This document shows, one piece after another, positions 18,112-26,802 of a stretch of 64,000 nt of DNA. Below the pieces are notes generated by a model. The model made no database searches. It was not told the origin of the DNA and was given only the letters and a program-made list of their open reading frames with translations. Position 1 is the stretch's first letter. Every line of letters starts with the position of its first letter. The position numbers and the translations under genes are program-made. The DNA comes from an uncultured Rhodospirillales bacterium (GTDB lineage: Bacteria; Pseudomonadota; Alphaproteobacteria; ATCC43930; CGMCC-115725), in the NCBI GenBank assembly GCA_903828515.1, contig CAIKMD010000007.1:1520706-1584705 (forward strand), written 5' to 3'.

Positions 18112-18903
18112 ATGACGCTGAGAGAAGACATCGCCGCGCGTTCGGGCAACGGTCGCGGATCGGCTCGACCGTTGGCTGCATCGTTCAACGGTGTGCCGGT
18201 TCCCATCTATGCCCAGCTCGTCACGTTGTTCCGCCGCCGGATCGAATCGGGCGAATGGGCCCTGCACCAGCAGATGCCGACGCTCGAAAGTCTGGTGGAA
18301 GAACTCGGCGTTGCCCGCGCCACGATCCGTCACGCGATCGGGTTTCTCGAGCGCGAAGGACTCATCGGCCGCTATCGCGGGCGCGGAACGTTTGTTTTGG
18401 CGCAGCCCGAAAGCGAAGTCTGGCATGAAATTCCGACCGACTGGGATACCTTGATCCAACCGGATCGCGATCGAACCATCAAGGTCGAGTGGCTCGTTTG
18501 TAAGCCGGCGGAGAACCTGCCGGTTCCATCGCATGCGGGTGGCACCCTGGCGCCCGCCTATCAATACACACGCCGGGTATTTCATCGGCATGGCGTGCCC
18601 TATTTCACGGGATACAGCTATATCGAACGTCGTGCCTTTCAGGCGATCGGGAAAAAGGGGTTCGGCGATACCGCCCCGATGCGGTCACTGCAGAGTCATT
18701 TCAAGAAATCGCTGGGTCGCGCGATGCAGACCATCAATGTCGGATCCGCGGACATGGAGACGGCAAGGTTGTTGGATGTACCGCTCAACGCACCGGTCGT
18801 CGTCCTGCACCGGTCTGTCTTCGATCGCGACGACATGCTCGTCTATGAATCCGAAGGGTTTCACCGCGGCGATTTCGTCCGCATCCGGACGCAGTTGCGG
18901 TGA
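18112..18903 (+). CDS. GntR family transcriptional regulator with UTRA domain (263 aa)
   Basis: The N-terminal winged helix contains PIYAQLVTLFRRRIESGEW, QMPTLESLVEELGVARATIRHAI and FLEREGLIGRYRGRGTFV, a textbook GntR domain. The remaining ~160 residues fit the UTRA effector domain of the HutC subfamily. I start at the ATG preceded by AAGGGG; the frame is open for another 32 codons upstream with alternative ATGs. It lies between the divergent dioxygenase and a downstream binding protein and UbiD gene, so it probably controls the catabolic cluster in response to a pathway metabolite (inference). Confidence 0.88.
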   Translation: MTLREDIAARSGNGRGSARPLAASFNGVPVPIYAQLVTLFRRRIESGEWALHQQMPTLESLVEELGVARATIRHAIGFLEREGLIGRYRGRGTFVLAQPESEVWHEIPTDWDTLIQPDRDRTIKVEWLVCKPAENLPVPSHAGGTLAPAYQYTRRVFHRHGVPYFTGYSYIERRAFQAIGKKGFGDTAPMRSLQSHFKKSLGRAMQTINVGSADMETARLLDVPLNAPVVVLHRSVFDRDDMLVYESEGFHRGDFVRIRTQLR

Positions 18904-18932
18904 AAATTGGTTCGAACGAAAGGTTTCTTGAA

Positions 18933-19850
18933 ATGAAAAAATTATCGGGCGCCGCCTTGGCCGGCCTCGCGCTCGCCGCTCTGGTTCAAGCCGCGTCGGC
19001 GGAACCGGCGAAATTGTCGATCGGGCAGGGCGTCAATGGCGATTTTCTGACGACCTATATCGCGAAGGACAAAGGCATTTTCGACAAACACAATCTCGAC
19101 GTGACGTTGGTCGGTGTGCCGGTTCCATCCAATATCGGACCGGCGCTCGTTTCGGGCGGAATTCAGATCGGGGCTGCGACACCGGTGGCGACCCTGCAGG
19201 CGCGCGAGGCGGGGGCGGACATCGTCGTGATCGCCGGCAATACCCGCATCACGAAGGACAACGTCACGACAAGCCTCGTCACGCGCAAGGGCGTGACCGT
19301 CAAGACCGCCGAGGATCTGAAGGGCAGGAGGGTCGGTGTGCCGGGTCTGAACAGCGGCAATTACATGTTGCTGGCCAAATGGGTGCTCGATCGCAACGTG
19401 GCCCTGAAGGATGTGTCGTTCGTCGAGATCGGCACGCCGCAAATGGCCGACCTGCTGCGCAATGGCACCGTCGACGCGGTCGTGATCAACGAACCGAGCC
19501 GGACCTTGATGGTCAATGCCGGAGCGGGCGATCTGTCGGTCGCTTATGTCGCGGAGGTCAATCCCGATGCGATCAATATTTTCTGGACCGCGATGGGCGA
19601 CTGGGCCGCGACGCATCACGACACCCTCGCGGCGTTTCGCGCGGCGCAGATCGAAGCCATGGCTTTCATCAAATCGAATCCCGACGAGACGCGCGACGTC
19701 GAGAAAAAGCACCTGAATTTCAACAGCCCCCAGTTGGCAACCTTCAATCCGGAGGTCAAACCGGAGGACCTCGTCTTCTTCCAGAAGATGGGAAAACAGC
19801 TCGGTTTCCTGCACGAGGATACGGATCCTGCGAAGGCGATCTTTCACTGA
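18933..19850 (+). CDS. NMT1-type ABC substrate-binding protein (305 aa)
   Basis: A signal peptide (MKKLSGAALAGLALAALVQ, cut near ASA) precedes a mature domain with YIAKDKGIFDKHNLDVTLV, LVSGGIQIGAA, DLKGRRVGVPG and NGTVDAVVINEPS, the expected NMT1 order. It follows the GntR gene by 29 bases and has no permease partner nearby. It could deliver to the ATPase/permease core 5 kb upstream. It is only distantly similar to the tandem pair and to the six-gene array, so it is an independent acquisition or an old paralogue. Confidence 0.88.
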   Translation: MKKLSGAALAGLALAALVQAASAEPAKLSIGQGVNGDFLTTYIAKDKGIFDKHNLDVTLVGVPVPSNIGPALVSGGIQIGAATPVATLQAREAGADIVVIAGNTRITKDNVTTSLVTRKGVTVKTAEDLKGRRVGVPGLNSGNYMLLAKWVLDRNVALKDVSFVEIGTPQMADLLRNGTVDAVVINEPSRTLMVNAGAGDLSVAYVAEVNPDAINIFWTAMGDWAATHHDTLAAFRAAQIEAMAFIKSNPDETRDVEKKHLNFNSPQLATFNPEVKPEDLVFFQKMGKQLGFLHEDTDPAKAIFH

Positions 19851-19865
19851 TGGTCGGCAGGAACA

Positions 19866-19880
19866 ATAGTTCGCTACTAT
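19866..19880. promoter_or_regulatory. small inverted repeat ATAGT-N5-ACTAT, candidate operator
   Basis: A perfect five-base dyad with a five-base spacer lies in the 125-base gap before the UbiD gene. It is AT-rich, unlike its surroundings, and too weak for a terminator. It may be a protein-binding site for the GntR regulator, but short dyads also arise by chance. Confidence 0.3.
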
Positions 19881-19975
19881 GGCACAATCATTGACCGGTC
19901 TTTCGGGCAGATGTACCGTTTTGTCGCAATACGAACACGCCGCTCGAATGGGCGGCAACGCAGCGGGAGGGAATT

Positions 19976-21430
19976 TTGCCGAAAGACCTACAGAGCTTTC
20001 TGCAGCAGGTTCGTAAGCAAACCGGGGATCTGATCGAGATCGAGCGTCCGGTGCGGCCCGATGATTTCGAAGTCACGGCGCTTTTGAAACAGCTCGAGGA
20101 TCGCCGGCAATATCCCGCGGTCCAGTTCAACAATCCGCTCGATATGTACGGCAAGCCGTCGGCGTTTCCGTTGCTGTCGAACATGTATGCGACGCGCGAA
20201 CGCTGCGCGGTGATGCTCGACGTCGATCCGGCGACGCCCAATTACGAGGTGAGCCTCGCCTTCAAGGAAAAAGCGGCGGGGAAGATCAAGCCGCAAACGA
20301 TTGCGCCCGAGTCAGCACCCGTGCGCGAGAATGTATGGCAAGGCAAGGACGCGGATGTCGGCCACCTGCCGATCGTGAAGCATTTCGCCCAGGACATCGG
20401 GCCGGTGCTCACGATGACTCATGTGATGCGGTCGAAGCAGGGGCATTACAATGCCTCCTTCGCCAAGACCTTCTACAAATGGGATCCTCACGAGATGGTC
20501 GTGAGCATCCACACGCGCGACCTGAGCCGCATCGTCAAGGAATACGAGATCCACGACGAGCCGGCGCCCATCATCAACGTGATCGGTCATCATCCGGCCT
20601 TTCATCTGGCGTCGCTGGCGCGCAATCCCTGGGGCGCGGAGGATTACGAAACCATCGGATCGTTCCTGGGCGAGCCGCTGCGGCTCACGCCCTCAGTGAC
20701 CTGGGGCGACAAGTTCATGGTTCCGGCGGACGCCGATCTGATCATTGAAGGCGAGATCCCGCCGGGCCAGCGCGACGTCTGCGATCCGTTTGGCGAGGTG
20801 GGGCGTCTCTATCAGGCACAGTGCTTGCGCCCCGTTTTCAACACCAAAGCGATCACCTTCCGCCACGGCGCGGTCCTGCAGGATATTTTCTCCGGCTTTC
20901 GCGATTGCTTCGCCCTGGGTGCGATCCCGAAAGAAGCGGCGATGGAAGCGGCCTTGCGCGCCCGCTTTCCCAATCTTCATGCCGCCCATTCGCCGGATTC
21001 ATCTTGCGGCATTCATGCGATCTATATCTCGGTTCATAATCTGCAACCGGGGCAGGCCGACGCGATCGGCAAGGCGGCGCTCGAGGCCATGCCGATCACC
21101 GAATGCGTCGTGGTTGTCGATTCCGATATCGACGTGTTCCACGAGCCCAGCGTGCTCTGGGCGGTCTTCACCTATGCCGACGTGGCCCATGGATTGTCGG
21201 TGATGGGCACCGGCCAGCATGTCGTCTCGAACCAGGGAACGCGACTGAGCTTCGCCAGCACGAAATGGAGCGGGCGGGTCGTTGTGGACGCGACACGGCC
21301 GCAAAACGCACCGTTCCCGCCGCGATCGGAAGTGCCGCCCGAGGTCATCGCGCGCGTGAAGCTCGACGATTTCCTGCCGAAGCGGGGCACGGTGGCCGGA
21401 TACGCCAACATCCCCGTCGGAGCGAAATAG
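19976..21430 (+). CDS. UbiD family decarboxylase (484 aa)
   Basis: The sequence has the UbiD family layout: DLQSFLQQVRKQTGDLIEIERPV at the start, a central KTFYKWDPHEMVVSIHTRDLSRIVKEYE segment, a GEIPPGQRDVCDPFGEVGRLY block close to the active-site glutamate, and a C-terminal VVDSDIDVFHEPSVLWA strand. UbiD enzymes reversibly decarboxylate aromatic or unsaturated acids using prenylated FMN made by UbiX; no ubiX gene is in this window. Translation probably starts at TTG 19976 with GGGAGGG before it. The tiny zinc-ribbon gene follows directly after the stop. Confidence 0.9.
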   Translation: MPKDLQSFLQQVRKQTGDLIEIERPVRPDDFEVTALLKQLEDRRQYPAVQFNNPLDMYGKPSAFPLLSNMYATRERCAVMLDVDPATPNYEVSLAFKEKAAGKIKPQTIAPESAPVRENVWQGKDADVGHLPIVKHFAQDIGPVLTMTHVMRSKQGHYNASFAKTFYKWDPHEMVVSIHTRDLSRIVKEYEIHDEPAPIINVIGHHPAFHLASLARNPWGAEDYETIGSFLGEPLRLTPSVTWGDKFMVPADADLIIEGEIPPGQRDVCDPFGEVGRLYQAQCLRPVFNTKAITFRHGAVLQDIFSGFRDCFALGAIPKEAAMEAALRARFPNLHAAHSPDSSCGIHAIYISVHNLQPGQADAIGKAALEAMPITECVVVVDSDIDVFHEPSVLWAVFTYADVAHGLSVMGTGQHVVSNQGTRLSFASTKWSGRVVVDATRPQNAPFPPRSEVPPEVIARVKLDDFLPKRGTVAGYANIPVGAK

Positions 21431-21610
21431 ATGGAACGCCTGTTCATGGCCGAATGCCCGGTCTGCCACCAAAGCTTTGCCTGCCACTACGATGAGATGC
21501 GGCATTCGAAGGTCAAGCTGTTCTGCCCGTCGTGCCGTCACCGCTTTGTCCCGGAAGAGGCGGCATCGCTTGACGAGCGACCGGACGCCGCGAGAGCAAG
21601 CACCGATTGA
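21431..21610 (+). CDS. tiny zinc-ribbon protein next to UbiD (59 aa)
   Basis: An ATG directly abutting the UbiD stop opens a 59-residue frame with two knuckles, CPVC and CPSC, about 25 residues apart: a compact zinc ribbon. UbiD-like hydroxyarylic acid decarboxylases of the BsdBCD/VdcBCD type carry a small subunit D with a similar Cys pair layout, so this may be a D-like partner (inference). The remainder is an acidic Ala-rich tail. The lack of any spacer indicates translational coupling to UbiD. Confidence 0.7.
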   Translation: MERLFMAECPVCHQSFACHYDEMRHSKVKLFCPSCRHRFVPEEAASLDERPDAARASTD

Positions 21611-21898
21611 AAGGCGGCATGCGGGGCGACGCGACTGAGTATGAAACACGCATTTTGTATTAAGTTGCCACTCGAGCAGCTGTTACATCGCGTACCACTC
21701 GGCTGAGACCTTCCCACCTTTATAGGCGCGCATAGAGAGCACCAGGCGGCCGGCGCCGCGCTCCCCATCGTCCGGCATCTGTCGTGATGGTACGGAGTAA
21801 CCTTTCTCCGAATGCAGCGAATTACCCTATGTCGGCGCCGCGCGGCTTGAGAGGCGGGGCGGCGGTGGAGTATACCCAATTAGTCTTGGAGGGGTGAG

Positions 21899-22354
21899 AT
21901 GGCGCGCATTCGGGAATGGCTGGTCTGGGCGCTGTGCGCATGGATCGCGTTCATCTTCGTCTGGTACCTGCAATTCAAGTTCACCGGCGACGACGGCAGC
22001 GTCGTGCTCTTCACCACCCTGACCGACTGGCTCGGGCTGCATGGTCACGAAAAGGCGATGCGCATCGGCACCGGCACGGCCGAGCTGATCGCGTCGATCC
22101 TGCTGTTCGATCGGCCGTTGCAGGTCCTCGGCGCTTTGCTTTCCCTCGGGATCATGAGCGGCGCGATCTTCTTCCACCTTGCGTCGCCGCTGGGCGTCGA
22201 TCCCTATGGCGATGGCGGGGTGCTGTTCAAGCAGGCCTGCTCGGTCTGGGTCGCGAGCCTGGTCATTCTTTTCATCCGTCGCGAAAGCGGCTTCGCGCTG
22301 ATCGAGCGCTATCTTCCCTTCCTTCCGATCCCGGCGCGCCTGCGTGCGCTCTGA
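21899..22354 (+). CDS. small integral membrane protein, DoxX-like (151 aa)
   Basis: Four hydrophobic helices are visible (WLVWALCAWIAFIFVWYL, LIASILLFDRPL, VLGALLSLGIMSGAIFFHLA, ACSVWVASLVILFIRR), the arrangement and length of DoxX/DUF-type quinone-associated membrane proteins. A GGAGGGG precedes the ATG. It ends 11 bases before the OpgC-esterase fusion and is probably cotranscribed with it. Function is not established. Confidence 0.7.
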   Translation: MARIREWLVWALCAWIAFIFVWYLQFKFTGDDGSVVLFTTLTDWLGLHGHEKAMRIGTGTAELIASILLFDRPLQVLGALLSLGIMSGAIFFHLASPLGVDPYGDGGVLFKQACSVWVASLVILFIRRESGFALIERYLPFLPIPARLRAL

Positions 22355-22365
22355 GGCGGGGAGGG

Positions 22366-24414
22366 ATGGCAACTCACCCGGCGCCGTCCCAGCCACGCGA
22401 TCCCCGGCTCGATTTTTTTCGCGGCGCCGCGATGTTCATCATCTACATCGCGCATTGCCGCGGCAATTTTCTGTGGGACTACATCCCGGCGCGCTTCGGC
22501 ATCAGCGACGCCGCCAACATGTTCGTGTTCATCTCGGGCATGACCGCGTCGATCGCCTTCGGCGGCACGTTCCTGCGCCAGGGCTGGCTGGTCGGCACCG
22601 CGCGGATCGCCTATCGCTGCCTGCAGCTTTACGCCGCGCAGATCGGGATGTTCTTCGCTTGCGCGGTGGTCGCGGTGATCGGCACGATGGTCTATCCCGA
22701 TACCGATTATATCGAAGTCGCCGAGTTTCAGCGCTTCTTCAGCGACACCGGTCCGGCGCTGGTCGGGCTCTTCACGCTGACCTATGTCCCGCATTACATC
22801 GATATCCTGCCGCTCTACATCGTCGCGCTCGCCATGGTGCCGATCGCCATGGCGATGGCGCGGATCGATCCGCGTTTCGTGCTGGTTTCCTCGGTCGCGC
22901 TCTATGTCGTATCCATTCACTGGAACCTCAATTTTCCGGCGCATGCCGACGATCAGGTTGAATGGTATTTCGATCCCTTCGCCTGGCAGCTCATTTTCTT
23001 CACCGGCTTCGCGCTGCGTTTCAAGTGGATCCGGGTCTCGCTTGATTCGCGCATCCTGTTCTGGGCCTCGGTCGCCATCCTCGTCGCGGGCCTCGCGATC
23101 TCGTTGCCCATCCTGATCGAACACTTTGGCGTGATCTTCCGGTTCGAGCGGTGGGTCTATCGCCATTCCGACAAGACTCACATGGACGTCCTGCAATACG
23201 TTCATTTCCTGGCCTCGGCCTACGTCGTGCTGGTCTTGCTGAAAGGACGCGAACAAGTGCTGCTGACCCCGGTATTGAAGCCCATCGTCAAATGCGGCCA
23301 GCAGGCACTGTCGATCTTCACCTCGGGGATGGTGCTGTCCTATGTCGGCGGCATGATCTTCGATCACGAGGGCACCGGCTTCCTGCCGCAGGTGATCGTC
23401 AACGGCGTCACCTTCGCGCTGCTCGTCGCGATTGCTTATGGCGTCGCGTGGTTCAAGGCGGCGCCGTGGAAACGCCGGGCCGGCGTCACGGTGGCGGCTG
23501 CCGCCGACATTATCCTTCTCGCCCTCTTCCTCGGTGCGCCGACATCGGCGCAAGCGGCGACCGACCGCTACGGCTACGAGCACGGCAAGTTCATGTGGCA
23601 GAGCGTCGAGCGGTCTTATCTCCTGCGCGTGCCGCCCAAGGCCAGCGGATCGTTGCCGCTGGTGATCGCGTTGCATGGCGCGGGCGGCAGCGCAGGCGGC
23701 TTCGCCGAGGAGACGCGGATGGGCGCGGCGGGCGACGCGATGAAGATGATGGTGGCGTTTCCCGCCGGCGTCGAGCGCGTGCCGGGGCGCGAAACCTTCA
23801 ACGCACAGATCTGCTGTGGCGACGCGGTCGCCGGGCAAGTCGACGATATCGGTTTCATCGGCGCGCTGATCGAGGATGTCGCGGCGCATCACAAGCTCGA
23901 CCGTGCGCGGGTCTATGCGACCGGCATGTCGAACGGCGGCATGCTCGCCTATCAGCTTGCCGCGCGCCATCCCGAATGGTTCGCGGCGGTGGCGCCGGTG
24001 TCAGCGACGATCGGCGGCATGACACGGGTCGGTTCGACCTACATCATCCCGATCGCCAAAACGCCGGTGCCGATGATGATCATCCACGGTGTGCAGGACG
24101 ACGATATTCTTTACGGCGGCGGCACCGCGCCGAGATTGAATTATCCCAATCGCTGGAAAATGTCGGTTGCCGATGCGCTGTCGTTCTGGGCAACGGTCGA
24201 TGGCTGTAGGGGCGCGCCGGAGGAAACCGAACCGGTCGCCGCGACACTCAAATCCACTCTCTATGCCCAATGCCGGGACGGCACGCAGGTGCATCTGTGG
24301 TCGATCGAAAACGGTGGCCATGCCTGGCCCGACGATATTTTTCCCGCCAAGGGCGGCCAGCGTTCGGCCTCGATGGAAATCCTGAACTTCTTTTCCGGCT
24401 TCAAGCGCAAATGA
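22366..24414 (+). CDS. fusion of OpgC-like membrane acyltransferase and PHB-depolymerase-like esterase (682 aa)
   Basis: Residues 1 to about 385 look like OpgC (acyltransferase-3 related): RDPRLDFFRGAAMFIIYIAHC followed by about ten membrane helices; OpgC succinylates periplasmic glucans. From about residue 410 the chain becomes a soluble LpqC/PHB-depolymerase-type alpha/beta hydrolase: LVIALHGAGGSAGGF, ATGMSNGGMLAYQ (Ser), GVQDDDI (Asp) and NGGHAWPDD (His). The junction carries an ASAQA-like site just after the last helix, so the esterase should face the periplasm. GGGGAGGG precedes the ATG. An uncommon combined architecture. Confidence 0.82.
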   Translation: MATHPAPSQPRDPRLDFFRGAAMFIIYIAHCRGNFLWDYIPARFGISDAANMFVFISGMTASIAFGGTFLRQGWLVGTARIAYRCLQLYAAQIGMFFACAVVAVIGTMVYPDTDYIEVAEFQRFFSDTGPALVGLFTLTYVPHYIDILPLYIVALAMVPIAMAMARIDPRFVLVSSVALYVVSIHWNLNFPAHADDQVEWYFDPFAWQLIFFTGFALRFKWIRVSLDSRILFWASVAILVAGLAISLPILIEHFGVIFRFERWVYRHSDKTHMDVLQYVHFLASAYVVLVLLKGREQVLLTPVLKPIVKCGQQALSIFTSGMVLSYVGGMIFDHEGTGFLPQVIVNGVTFALLVAIAYGVAWFKAAPWKRRAGVTVAAAADIILLALFLGAPTSAQAATDRYGYEHGKFMWQSVERSYLLRVPPKASGSLPLVIALHGAGGSAGGFAEETRMGAAGDAMKMMVAFPAGVERVPGRETFNAQICCGDAVAGQVDDIGFIGALIEDVAAHHKLDRARVYATGMSNGGMLAYQLAARHPEWFAAVAPVSATIGGMTRVGSTYIIPIAKTPVPMMIIHGVQDDDILYGGGTAPRLNYPNRWKMSVADALSFWATVDGCRGAPEETEPVAATLKSTLYAQCRDGTQVHLWSIENGGHAWPDDIFPAKGGQRSASMEILNFFSGFKRK

Positions 24415-25742
24415 GCGCGCCCGTGCTGAGCGATCCGCGCGGGCTGGCGGTCACGGCGGCCGGCGTCGACAGCGTGGCCGCGCTCGAAGCCGCGATCATG
24501 GCCTATGGCGCGTTTCGCATCGACACGGCCGACCGGCTGAAGGCGGCCCTGACGGCCGACCCGAACCTTGTCATGGGACATATCCTGCACGGCTATCTCC
24601 TGCTGCTGCAGGTGAAGCGCGAATTGTTGCCGACCGCACTGCACGCCGCCGAAGCAGCCGACGTCGCGATGCAGGTGGCCGGAGCGACGCCGCGCGAGCG
24701 CTTGCATCGCCGGGCGCTCGGTTTCTGGATCGCGCGCGACCTCGAGGCGACCAGCGCGACGTTCGAGGCGATCCTCGCCGCCGATCCGTGCGACCTGATC
24801 GCGCTGAAACTCGGGCAATATGTTTTGTTCTATCTCGGCGCGTGGGAGCGGATGCACGATCTGGTCGCGCGCGCGATGCCGGCCTGGGACGACACTATGC
24901 CGGGTTATGGCTTCGCTCTCGGCTGTCATGCCTTCGGTCTCGAGGAAAACGGCGTCTATGACGAGGCCGAACGCGCCGGCCGCCGCGCGGTCGCGCTCAT
25001 TCCCGACGATATCTGGGGCGCGCATGCGGTCGCGCATGTTTTCGAGATGCAGGATCGCGCGGCGGAGGGGCTAGGCTGGATCGAGGCGCGGGCGCCGGCC
25101 TGGCGCGATACCGGCAATTTCCGCTTTCACGGATATTGGCATCGCTGCCTCTTCCTATTGGCGGCCGGTCGCGCGGACGAGGTTCTTGACCATTACGACC
25201 GCGAGGTCCGGCCCGAGCCCAACGACGAATATCTCGACGCTACTAATGCGGTGTCGCTGTTGTGGCGGCTCGAGCAGCACGGCGTCGATGTCGGGCCGCG
25301 CTGGCGCGAATTGGCGGTACGCGCGGCGGCGCGAATCGACGATCACATGATCGCCTTCGGAAACGTCCATGATGCGATGGCGCTCGCCGCCGCGGGGCAG
25401 CCTGATGATGTCGCGCGCTGGATTCGCTCGGGCGAGGCTTACGCCGCTCTCGGGACCGAGACGCAATGTGCGGTGATGCGGGTTGTCGGCCTGGCGCTCG
25501 GCGAGGCGGCGCAGGCGCACCGCCAAGGCAAATTCGCGCGCGCCGTCGAGCTGTTGTTGCCGTTGCGCCACGAAATCCGTCGCATCGGCGGCAGCCACGC
25601 GCAGCGCGACGTGTTCGCCCAACTCCTGATCGACGCGGCATTGAAGGCCCGGCAGTTCGATACGGCGCGGATGCTTGTCTCCGAACGGCTGGCGATGCGA
25701 CCGCGCAATTCCTGGGCGCTGGGTCTTTCGCCGATCGATTGA
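24411..25742 (+). CDS. TTC38-like tetratricopeptide repeat protein (443 aa)
   Basis: The start overlaps the fusion gene's stop as ATGA. The body is a run of paired helices, including YGFALGCHAFGLEENGVYDEAERAGRRA and DDIWGAHAVAHVFEMQDRAAEGLGWIE. The H-A-x-A-H-V-F-E-M pattern and the flanking helices resemble the TTC38 family found from bacteria to animals, whose function is unsettled. No signal peptide, so it is cytoplasmic. A binding protein follows after 49 bases. Confidence 0.8.
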   Translation: MSAPVLSDPRGLAVTAAGVDSVAALEAAIMAYGAFRIDTADRLKAALTADPNLVMGHILHGYLLLLQVKRELLPTALHAAEAADVAMQVAGATPRERLHRRALGFWIARDLEATSATFEAILAADPCDLIALKLGQYVLFYLGAWERMHDLVARAMPAWDDTMPGYGFALGCHAFGLEENGVYDEAERAGRRAVALIPDDIWGAHAVAHVFEMQDRAAEGLGWIEARAPAWRDTGNFRFHGYWHRCLFLLAAGRADEVLDHYDREVRPEPNDEYLDATNAVSLLWRLEQHGVDVGPRWRELAVRAAARIDDHMIAFGNVHDAMALAAAGQPDDVARWIRSGEAYAALGTETQCAVMRVVGLALGEAAQAHRQGKFARAVELLLPLRHEIRRIGGSHAQRDVFAQLLIDAALKARQFDTARMLVSERLAMRPRNSWALGLSPID

Positions 25743-25791
25743 CAGTACCAAGCGAATAGGGAACCCTCCGCAACCATCGGGGGGAGACAAC

Positions 25792-26802
25792 ATGAAGAAA
25801 ATCTGGGCCAGCCTGGCAACGGTATTGGCGTTGTCGTGGGCGACGGCATCGGCGCAAGCGCAGAGCAACAAGCACCTTACGGTCGCGGTCGGTGGCAAGG
25901 TCATCGTCGCCTATCTGCCGCTGCCGACCGCCTTTTACGGCGGTTATTTCAAGGACGAGGGTATCGACGTCGATATCCAGGACGTTCAGAACGGCCCGAA
26001 AGCGGTCGAGGCGATGGTCGGCGGCAGCGCCGACATGGTCTATGGCGCGATCGACTATGCGTTCCTGTTGCAGCCCAAGGGCGTGGATATCGTCTCGGTG
26101 TTCCTCGGCGCCAATCTCTCGGCGATCGTGCTCGGTCTGCCGGAAGACAAGGCCAAGGCTTATAAGGGGCCGGCCAACCTGAAGGGCCTGACGATCGGCG
26201 TGACCGGCCCGGGCGGGGCGGCCGAGAACATGCTGCGCATTCTTCTCGCCAAGGGCGGGATGACGCTGGCCGACGTAACCTCGGTGGGCGTCGGCTCCGG
26301 TGCCACCGCGATCGCGGCGATGGAAACACATAAGATCGATGGCATCGTCCAGGCCGACCCGGCGATCATGCGCCTCACCGTCGATGGCTTCATCGTGCCG
26401 GTGGTCGATACCCGCACGCTCGCCGGCCAGACCTTCGTCTATGGCGGGCCGGCGGCGCTGGCGGGGGCCACGACGAGCAAGGAATTCGCCGATTCCCATC
26501 GCGATCTGCTGCAGCATTACGTGAATGCGCTGGTCCGGGCGTCGAAGTGGCTGCACACGGCGCCGGTCGAAGAGATCGTCGCCCGTATGCCCCCCGAATT
26601 CTATGGCGGCGACAAAAACGTCTTTACCAAAGTGGTTGAGGCCAATCGCGGCATCTACACCGCAGACGGGCGGACCTCGCCGCAGGAACAGCAGATCGCC
26701 TATCAGCAGGTGCTCGATACCGGCCGGCTCAAACCCGAGGACAAGATCGATATGGGCCGCATTTTCGTGAAAGACTTCCTCGACGCCGCCAACAAGAAAT
26801 AG
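25792..26802 (+). CDS. NMT1-type ABC substrate-binding protein (336 aa)
   Basis: A GGGGGAG ribosome site precedes the ATG. Signal peptide MKKIWASLATVLALSWATAS ends near AQA. The mature protein contains FYGGYFKDEGIDVDIQDV, VGGSADMVYGAIDYA, LKGLTIGVTGPGGAAENML and HKIDGIVQADPAIM, the expected NMT1 order. It has no permease or ATPase neighbour and ends with an alternate tail (FVKDFLDAANKK). It appears to be the last gene of the transcription unit starting at 21899. Confidence 0.88.
   Translation: MKKIWASLATVLALSWATASAQAQSNKHLTVAVGGKVIVAYLPLPTAFYGGYFKDEGIDVDIQDVQNGPKAVEAMVGGSADMVYGAIDYAFLLQPKGVDIVSVFLGANLSAIVLGLPEDKAKAYKGPANLKGLTIGVTGPGGAAENMLRILLAKGGMTLADVTSVGVGSGATAIAAMETHKIDGIVQADPAIMRLTVDGFIVPVVDTRTLAGQTFVYGGPAALAGATTSKEFADSHRDLLQHYVNALVRASKWLHTAPVEEIVARMPPEFYGGDKNVFTKVVEANRGIYTADGRTSPQEQQIAYQQVLDTGRLKPEDKIDMGRIFVKDFLDAANKK

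Noticed and set aside
22309-23970. A 553-codon antisense frame opposite the OpgC-esterase gene
   Set aside because: Arg/His/Asp-rich shadow with no recognisable domain.
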